DNA of 64,000 bases from Paraescarpia echinospica (Eukaryota > Annelida > Polychaeta > Sabellida > Siboglinidae), in assembly GCA_020002185.1 (NCBI GenBank), contig JAHLWY010000266.1, forward strand, positions 62,001-126,000. Reading direction: 5' to 3'. Made by a program: the position numbers and the translations under genes. Shown in pieces: positions 55,810-64,000 of the stretch. Position 1 is the first letter of the stretch. Each line of letters begins with the position of its first letter. The notes under the pieces were generated by a model. That model did no database searches, was not told the DNA's origin, and saw only the letters and a list, made by a program, of their open reading frames with translations.

Positions 55810-56289
55810 CTAACACAAAGTTGTTGTTAAAAATTAAATCCCATTTAAAACAGCAATGGCAGTGCTCTTGCAAGCACCTGTTCCACGAAACTGCAATTAA
55901 AACCATACAAAGTGAAATGAAATCAAAATATGTGTTGCTATAATGTCATAAACTATGACAATAGAATAGATTATTGAACAATCTTCAGGGTAGTTCTTAT
56001 TCAATTCAAACTATTTATTTTGCTTGGATATATGCAAAATGAAATATTTTGAAGCCAACAGAATAGGTTCTTAATCTTCACAGTAAATTTGTAATTGCAT
56101 TATTATAGAGTATGTAACAAAATATAATTTCTGAAATTGTCAAAACTGTAACGCAATTTCTGTCATTATTCCATGCAAACAAAATGAGTACTTTGTTAGT
56201 TACTACCTATTTGGGTAGTAACTCGGGTAGGGGTTAGGCCTAGTTAGTATGTGAAACAACCAGTTAATGTTTTGAGTATGAAAACATCA

Positions 56290-56306
56290 GCAGGAATTGA
56301 ACCTGC
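56290..56306 (-). ncRNA. tRNA-like T-arm, right arm
   Basis: Identical 17-base stem-loop to 31353-31369. Confidence 0.3.
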
Positions 56307-56796
56307 TTCACAAATACAAGGTATAACTGGACGAGCACCAACTGTTTTAAAAGCCTAACATGTCAGAGATTTTATTTAATAATTCACATAAAATTCTGAA
56401 TAGGAACTTACCTCTAGCCAAAGCCGATATTATTGCCCAGTTTTGCCTTTTGGGTTTAAAAGTTCACTTTACCACAGTATTTAAGATAAGATAAGAAAAG
56501 AGGGGAAGGTGGGGTGTTTTAGTCTGTTCATGGCACAACATCCTGAAGGATGACTTACTCAGGTTTACTTAGGTTGTTCCTGACCGGAGGCGGTGGACTT
56601 GGTGGTCAGATCTACATCTGTCTGTAAATGCCCTATGACTTCCTGTGAAGGCGGCTCATCTAAATCAGGGTTCGGTTTCTGACAGTCAGGAAGGTATTTC
56701 TGACGAGACAATGTCATAGACTGGTTTCTAACAGATTTCTGACGTCAGGAACTGTCAGAATTTAATATATGCCATATGCATAAATTTATGATTTTT

Positions 56797-56970
56797 CTAA
56801 TTGCATAAGTGATGAAGCAATGACTGGAAACACTTGGATGACATCTGGTGACAACAGAGCTTGCATCTAGCAACTGTTTTTCCATTACTTTCCATTTTAA
56901 CAAACAGTTCCCACACAGCCTTAGCTGGTCCTCCACCCTTAAACATGGTGCAAACTAAGATGTTAGTGCT
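56797..56970 (-). pseudogene. BED-type zinc-finger exon, right arm
   Basis: Frame with GGGPAKAVWELFVKMESNGK, CKLCCHQMSSK and LHHLCN. It keeps the CxxC and final His/Cys and ends at the same stop as the left-arm copy. Confidence 0.6.
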
Positions 56971-57255
56971 ACTAGCACTATTAAAGTTACTATTCAATGA
57001 CGTCTAAAAAAAGTTGGTAATGAATTTGTACTTCTTTCACATGTAACAGTATATCTCTATGTGAAGATGGTACAACAGGTGGCTGGCCAAGCACTGCTGA
57101 GTAGAAAGCATTGGGCCAATCAGTTTACACCTCCATCAAGCATATTGGCAAGTTTAACCTGCCCCCCCCCCGGGTTAAGTAATTAATGGCACTGTTCATT
57201 GTGAGAGCAACATATGCATGTTATGGCTATGACTCACTGATAATAGTACCTTTTA

Positions 57256-57469
57256 TTATGGACTTCCTGGCACACATAAAAGGATTATGGTCAGAACTGG
57301 TAACAAGTACAAGTCATGCAACCAGTCTGTCTTCGCAATATTGTACGGATCTCTTCCTCTTACAAGTGCTGTCTTGTGCAAATACTGTGTTTTTACATCC
57401 CCCGACAATGACTCGATGTACTTTTGTTTAACTTTTCTTGATTTGGAATGATAAGCCATACCCACAACC
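57256..57469 (-). pseudogene. YqaJ/SWIM-associated protein fragment, right arm
   Basis: Partner of 29996-30180. KSRKVKQKYIESLSGDVK continues through RGRDPYNIAKTDWLHDLYLL, a longer match to the presumed family than in the left arm. The N-terminal side is cut by the MITE junction at 57470. Confidence 0.4.
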
Positions 57470-57922
57470 GGGGTAAGACCACATTTAAATTTTACATAGG
57501 CGGCCATTATAACGTTTCCTTCATTTCCTGCTAAATTTGACATAAAATTTTCTTTAACATTTCACACCATATTTAACCTCCATTGACACAATTGCTGTGG
57601 AAAACTCGTAAAATTCTCATACTCAGTTTTCAGAAAAATCCACCCAAACCTGACACCCCTCAATTTCGTCCCAATCTGGTGACGGATTTTGAAATATTGG
57701 TGCGTTCTACAAAATAGCCACTGTGCGAATACGCGAACGACTAGCGTATGTTTATTGCTACCTCGTGAAAGATCTAATGTAGTAGTACATTTAGTATTCA
57801 CTGGACTGACATGTGCCATGCCAAAGTGCTCGAAAAAATTCACACATGACACCAACACGGTATTTTCAAGGGCACTCTTTCGGTCGGTAATGGCGGACGA
57901 ATCCTTAATGTGGTCTTACCCC
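57470..57922 (+). mobile_element. GGGGTAAGACC MITE, copy 1
   Basis: Terminal inverted repeats GGGGTAAGACCACATTTAA and reverse of TTAATGTGGTCTTACCCC. 453 bp, no coding family recognised. The left flank is the arm junction CACAACC. Confidence 0.85.
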
Positions 57923-59974
57923 AAATAGATCTCCTGAACCTTGCAAATCTTCACGAAAGTTAGATTTATATCAAGCTATACATATAACTAGATTAACCAC
58001 AAAGGGAAATTTACACTGTCTCAATAACAATTAAAATATGTGTCATTATACTGTGCACACCTCCAAGCTAAACAGCGTCTTGAGTTGGTTTAAACATGCT
58101 TATTCGGTAATTTATATTACATACGACGTTTGCCTGATATGAATGGTACTGAGCACAGCATACAGGCCAACACAGTATCTTACCGATATGAGAATAAAAT
58201 ATATAGAATATTAACGAAATAATTTTTTGGTAATTTTTCATAAAATTTATTTTTTGCCAAAAAATACACAAAATCATTAATTTAAGCAGCATCGTATTTG
58301 ACATGCCCGTTGAAAATCTTCACGAATTTGTTTATAACGTAATGCCCACGAACTATGCTAAATAATCTAATGCAATCATGAACTATACGTCACTCGTGTA
58401 CGATACCAATAGGTGTCAAAAGCACAAGCCAGGCATTTCAACAATATTCACAATATTGAAAGGCACAGAGGCGTCTTTTGATGGTATCTACAACTATATT
58501 GTAGATAACGGGCTAAAATTATGGGTGCAAATTGAGGTATATACATAATACATTATGAAACCAAAACTAGGATGCCCAGTGGAACGTATATCTTGCGTCA
58601 CACAAATTGTCGTCCTAACCCCCCTTAAAATATCCATACTTTTACACAGGCGCAGATCTCTGCTTGATACAGAGTGTCCAAACATCGCCACACGTCAATT
58701 ACTTGGCCACTATATATTTTTGCTGATGTACACACATTATTGGAAATAAGAGATACTACTGGCAAAATAGTTAATTTCAGAAAGAAACAAACGTTTGACA
58801 AGGACATCCAAGACACGTGATAAAGGTTGTTGACAGTTGTGGCACCCAGTATCTCTCCAAGTACATCAACGAGTCCATTGTCCTAATCATATTTTATTCA
58901 AACATCGCCAAATTCTTATAGGGTACTAACAATCATTTCTGATGTTAAATATACGAATATAACGTACAGAATACCAGTGGTAAAACAGCTTCTTGTCAGA
59001 GTAGTTGACGTCAGCCTACAGTTAGTTTAAGCTGCCTTGCCTTGTGCAAACTTCGGTACGATTCGGTTATGTTACAGCTGAAAAGTACATGATCGTTGAA
59101 AATGATAGCATGCCAGTCCATGTACACAATTTCAACATGTGACACTTCTCTTAGGTGACCAGTTTAAATTTGTATGGCTAAAAATGAACAAATTCGGATC
59201 ATTGCGGTCGCTGCATATTTGGAGAGTCACACACACGTATGATATTCTCTGTTACATTCGGGGTATATTTATGTAGATTCTCAATTGTTCTTGTTGTCTC
59301 AGTTAGTGTATGGAGGTTGGTATAAAATAGGTGCTAGATGCCTGATTAGTAGAAGTGTGTGGACAACTTGCTTCCTATGGTGGCCAACATTTCACTAAAA
59401 TTAGGGCCGCGTTAGGGGAGGGGTGGAATCAAAATGTTGCCTGCTTGCCCATTATTGCTTATTGTGCGATCCAAGTATGATATATATAAGTGCCATATAA
59501 TTAGGAAGGACAAGTTGGAACAGCAGAAAGACACACGTTAGTATCGGGGTTAAGAAACACGCATTTATAGATGTCGCCTACAAAAAATAAATTATATAAC
59601 TAAGGCGAAATTCATCCTACTGGAAATATGTCAATATTGTTGCACATGATGTAGATTTAAATATAACTCCACACCATGACACATATACACTTTTCACACA
59701 AGCTATCGTGGTACTCAGTATCATAGAACATGCTTGGAATGTACTTTTTAACTTTCACACCACCAAAATTATCACTTTATTTTCCGTGCATATCACCTAA
59801 TAACTGGCTTATTAATTACTTTTAAAACTTATTTTAGATGTAATACTAACAGTATGCAATAGCTGCACGATGTTATGGTCTACACCATCTTCCAAATACA
59901 GCCGAAAAACCACCACCCGTCGCTCAAATCACATTTTGGCAGTTTTTTTGAAAAAACGGGTGTATTTCTAATTT
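57923..59974. other. Body of tandem unit 1
   Basis: No gene recognised. Near its end CACCCGT...ACGGGTG encloses GTTTTTTTGAAAAAAC (about 59898-59960), an imperfect inverted repeat. Confidence 0.5.
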
Positions 59975-60427
59975 GGGGTAAGACCACATTTAAATTTTAC
60001 ATAGGCGGCCATTATAACGTTTCCTTCATTTCCTGCTAAATTTGACATAAAATTTTCTTTAACATTTCACACCATATTTAACCTCCATTGACACAATTGC
60101 TGTGGAAAACTCGTAAAATTCTCATACTCAGTTTTCAGAAAAATCCACCCAAACCTGACACCCCTCAATTTCGTCCCAATCTGGTGACGGATTTTGAAAT
60201 ATTGGTGCGTTCTACAAAATAGCCACTGTGCGAATACGCGAGCGACTAGCGTATGTTTATTGCTACCTCGTGAAAGATCTAATGTAGTAGTACATTTAGT
60301 ATTCACTGGACTGACATGTGCCATGCCAAAGTGCTCGAAAATATTCACTCATGACACCAACACGGTATTTTCAAGGGCACTCTTTCGGTCGGTAATGGCG
60401 GACGAATCCTTAATGTGGTCTTACCCC
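59975..60427 (+). mobile_element. GGGGTAAGACC MITE, copy 2
   Basis: 453 bp, as copy 1. Flanked by ATTT on the left and AAAT on the right, which extends the inverted repeat. Confidence 0.85.
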
Positions 60428-62472
60428 AAATAGATCTCCTGAACCTTGCAAATCTTCACGAAAGTTAGATTTATATCAAGCTATACATATAACTAGATTA
60501 ACCACAAAGGGAAATTTACACTGTCTCAATAACAATTAAAATATGTGTCATTATACTGTGCACACCTCCAAGCTAAACAGCGTCTTGAGTTGGTTTAAAC
60601 ATGCTTATTCGGTAATTTATATTACATACGACGTTTGCCTGATATGAATGGTACTGAGCACAGCATACAGGCCAACACAGTATCTTACCGATATGAGAAT
60701 AAAATATATAGAATATTAACGAAATAATTTTTTGGTAATTTTTCATAAAATTTATTTTTTGCCAAAAAATACACAAAATCATTAATTTAAGCAGCATCGT
60801 ATTTGACATGCCCGTTGAAAATCTTCACGAATTTGTTTATAACGTAATGCCCACGAACTATGCTAAATAATCTAATGCAATCATGAACTATACGTCACTC
60901 GTGTACGATACCAATAGGTGTCAAAAGCACAAGCCAGGCATTTCAACAATATTCACAATATTGAAAGGCACAGAGGCGTCTTTTGATGGTATCTACAACT
61001 ATATTGTAGATAACGGGCTAAAATTATGGGTGCAAATTGAGGTATATACATAATACATTATGAAACCAAAACTAGGATGCCCAGTGGAACGTATATCTTG
61101 CGTCACACAAATTGTCGTCCTAACCCCCCTTAAAATATCCATACTTTTACACAGGCGCAGATCTCTGCTTGATACAGAGTGTCCAAACATCGCCACACGT
61201 CAATTACTTGGCCACTATATATTTTTGCTGATGTACACACATTATTGGAAATAAGAGATACTACTGGCAAAATAGTTAATTTCAGAAAGAAACAAACGTT
61301 TGACAAGGACATCCAAGACACGTGATAAAGGTTGTTGACAGTTGTGGCACCCAGTATCTCTCCAAGTACATCAACGAGTCCATTGTCCTAATCATATTTT
61401 ATTCAAACATCGCCAAATTCTTACAAGGGTACTAACAAACATTTCTGATGTTAAATATACGGATATAACGTACACAATACCAGTGGTAAAAACAGCTTCT
61501 TGTCAGAGTAGTTGACGTCAGCCTACAGTTAGTTTAAGCTGCCTTGCCTTGTGCAAACTTCGGTATGATTCGGTTATATTACAGCTGAAAAGTACATGAT
61601 CGTTGAAAATGATAGCATGCCAGTCCATGTACACCATTTCAACATATGACACTTCTCTTAGGTGACCAGTTTTAATTTTTATGGCTAAAAATGAACTAAT
61701 TCGGATCATTGCGTATTTGGAGAGTCACACACTCTTATGATATTCTCTGTTACATTCGGGGTATATTTATGTAGATTCTCAATTGTTCTTGTTGTCTCAG
61801 TTAGTGTATGGATGTTGCTATAAAAATAGGTGCTAGATGCTTGATTAGTAGAAGTGTGTGGACAACTTGCTTCCTATTGTGGCCAACATTTCACTAAAAT
61901 TAGGGCCGCGTTAGGGGGGGGTGGAATCAAAATGTTGCCTGCTTGCCCATTATTGCTTATTGTGCGATCCAAGTATGATATATATAAGTGCCATATAATT
62001 AGGAAGGACAAGTTGGAACAGCAGAAAGACACACGTTAGTATCGGGGTTAAGAAACACGCATTTATAGATGTCGCCTACAAAAAATAAATTATATAACTA
62101 AGGCGAAATTCATCCTACTGGAAATATGTCAATATTGTTGCACATGATGTAGATTTAAATATAACTCCACACCATGACACATATACACTTTTCACACAAG
62201 CTATCGTGGTACTCAGTATCATAGAACATGCTTGGAATGTACTTTTTAACTTTCACACCACCAAAATTATCACTTTATTTTCCGTGCATATCACCTAATA
62301 ACTGGCTTATTAATTACTTTTAAAACTTATTTTAGATGTAATACTAACAGTATGCAATAGCTGCACGATGTTATTGTCTACACCATCTTCCAAATACAGC
62401 CGAAAAACCACCACCCGTCGCTCAAATCACATTTTGGCAGTTTTTTTGAAAAAACGGGTGTATTTCTAATTT
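60428..62472. other. Body of tandem unit 2
   Basis: Nearly identical to 57923-59974; a deletion of about 8 bp near 61708 accounts for most of the period difference. Confidence 0.6.
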
Positions 62473-62925
62473 GGGGTAAGACCACATTTAAATTTTACAT
62501 AGGCGGCCATTATAACGTTTCCTTCATTTCCTGCTAAATTTGACATAAAATTTTCTTTAACATTTCACACCATATTTAACCTCCATTGACACAATTGCTG
62601 TGGAAAACTCGTAAAATTCTCATACTCAGTTTTCAGAAAAATCCACCCAAACCTGACACCCCTCAATTTCGTCCCAATCTGGTGACGGATTTTGAAATAT
62701 TGGTGCGTTCTACAAAATAGCCACTGTGCGAATACGCGAGCGACTAGCGTATGTTTATTGCTACCTCGTGAAAGATCTAATGTAGTAGTACATTCAGTAT
62801 TCACTGGACTGACATGTGCCATGCCAAAGTGCTCGAAAAAATTCACACATGACACCAACACGGTATTTTCAAGGGCACTCTTTCGGTGGGTAATGGCGGA
62901 CGAATCCTTAATGTGGTCTTACCCC
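62473..62925 (+). mobile_element. GGGGTAAGACC MITE, copy 3
   Basis: 453 bp, same ends and flanks as copy 2. Confidence 0.85.
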
Positions 62926-64000
62926 AAATAGATCTCCTGAATCTTGCAAATCTTCACGAAAGTTAGATTTATATCAAGCTATACATATAACTAGATTAAC
63001 CACAAAGGGAAATTTACACTGTCTCAATAACAATTAAAATATGCGTCATCAAACTGTGCACACCTCCAAGCTAAACAGCCGCCTTGAGTTGGTTTAAACA
63101 TGCTTATTCGGTACTTTATATTACATACGACGTTTGCCTGATATGAATGGTACTGAGCACAGCATACAGGCCAACACAGTATCTTACCGATATGGGAATA
63201 AAATATATAGAATATTAACGAAATATATTTTTTTGTAATTTTTCATAAAATTTATTTTTTGCCAAAAAATACACAAAATCATTATTTTAAGCAGCATTTT
63301 ATTTGACATGCACCGTTGCAAATCTTCACGAATTTGGTATAACGTAATGCCCACAAACTATGCTAAATAATCTAATGCAATCATGAACTATATGTCACTC
63401 GTGTACGACACCAGTAGGTGTCAAAAGCACAAGCCAGGCATTTCAACAATATTCACAATATTGAAAGGCACAGAGGCGTCTTTTGATGGTAACTACAACT
63501 ATATTGTAGATAACGGGCTAAAATGCTGGGTATAAATTGAGGTATATACATAGTACATTATGAAACCAAAACTGGGATGCCCAGTGGAACGTATATCTTG
63601 CGTCACACAAATTGTTGTCCTAACCCCCCTTAAAATATCCATACTTTTACACAGGCGCAGATCTCTGCTTGATACAGAGTGTCCAAACATCGCCACACGT
63701 CAATTACTTGGCCACTATATATTTCGCTGATGTACACACATTATTGGAAACAAGAGATACTACTGGCAAAATAGTTAATTTCAGAAAGAAACAAACGTTT
63801 GACAAGGACATCCAAGACACGTGATAAAGGTTGTTGACAGTTGTGGCACCCAGTATCTCTCCAAGTACATCAACGAGTCCATTGTCCTAATCATATTTTA
63901 TTCAAACATCGCCAAATTCTTATAGGGTACTAACAATCATTTCTGATGTTAAATATACGAATATAACGTACAGAATACCAGTGGTAAAACAGCTTCTTGT
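62926..64000. other. Body of tandem unit 3 (cut by window end)
   Basis: Follows units 1 and 2 with slightly more differences (for example 63050, 63230, 63310-63340). Confidence 0.6.

Larger units (their letters stand above)
47734..57469 (-). repeat. Right arm of the large inverted duplication
   Basis: Reverse-complement partner of 29996-40258. It lacks the RTE LINE, the SINE, the 209-bp element and K3, but carries K4 at a TTAA that is empty in the left arm. Its outer end joins the first MITE of the tandem array at ...CACAACC|GGGGTAAG. By eye most bases agree between arms, with many substitutions and small indels, so the duplication is clearly older than the gypsy insertion. Confidence 0.9.
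57470..64000 (+). repeat. Tandem array of a 2.5-kb unit, each copy headed by a MITE
   Basis: Unit starts at 57470, 59975 and 62473 (periods 2505 and 2498), the third copy cut by the window end. Copies are nearly identical, with a few substitutions and 1-8-bp indels (for example around 61415, 61700 and 63230). Each unit is a 453-bp MITE followed by about 2050 bp of AT-rich sequence. Short frames recur in each copy (65-98 codons) but match no family, so they probably reflect only recent duplication. Confidence 0.95.

Noticed and set aside
57562..63696. Recurring 60-98-codon frames in each 2.5-kb unit
   Set aside because: Their recurrence equals the tandem duplication. Sequences show no domain, and overlapping frames exist on both strands.

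Overview
This 64-kb window is eukaryotic nuclear DNA built almost entirely of transposable elements and satellite-like repeats. I found no intact host protein-coding gene, no rRNA and no canonical tRNA gene. The repeat types (CR1-like LINEs with PHD or SGNH-hydrolase ORF1 proteins, an RTE-like LINE, a Mag-like Ty3/gypsy element, a THAP-encoding TTAA transposon, a tRNA-derived SINE with a LINE-like tail, MITEs, and GT..AG exon fragments) point to an invertebrate animal, most likely marine. The sequence does not fix the phylum.

Layout. 1-2818: minus-strand CR1-like element cut by the window edge. 3418-3562: the C-terminal stub of another LINE. 3859-5651: a TTAA-bounded fold-back element (K1) with tRNA-like sequences in both arms. 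5892-6089: a possible MULE/SWIM transposase N-terminal scrap. 6921-15540: an 8.6-kb element with 31-bp terminal inverted repeats and a probable TGACCT target duplication. It holds no transposase; its interior is AT-rich direct repeats and a palindromic pair of minisatellite arrays whose 42-bp unit resembles a tRNA 5' half, including a 408-bp higher-order repeat. 15647-19480: a nearly complete but frameshifted CR1 element with an SGNH-hydrolase ORF1. 21301-27061: a decayed 5.8-kb TTAA element (K2) with a THAP exon, a second plus-strand exon and a minus-strand exon. Its two ends match the two ends of the fold-back elements, so it is the likely autonomous relative (Kolobok-like).

29996-40258 and 47734-57469 are the two arms of a large inverted duplication containing remnants of BED-finger, YqaJ/SWIM-like and SGNH-like exons and an old CR1 reverse transcriptase. 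Comparing the arms exposes later insertions together with their empty sites: an RTE-like LINE (10-bp target duplication), a tRNA-SINE, a 209-bp element, and fold-back elements K3 and K4 (each at a TTAA). The spacer holds more TTAA elements, a folded MITE and a young gypsy retrotransposon (42627-47210) with 130-bp LTRs. From 57470 to the window end a 2.5-kb unit, each copy starting with a 453-bp MITE, is tandemly repeated.

The genes do not form a host pathway. They are parasitic modules: copy-and-paste enzymes (LINE endonuclease/RT, gypsy Gag-Pol), a cut-and-paste DNA-binding protein (THAP), and non-autonomous derivatives that carry only ends. The two least familiar constructions are the transposon-bounded tRNA-half satellite palindrome (6921-15540) and the TTAA fold-back family with opposed Pol III-like promoters. 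All comparisons were made by eye; no alignment or database search was run.
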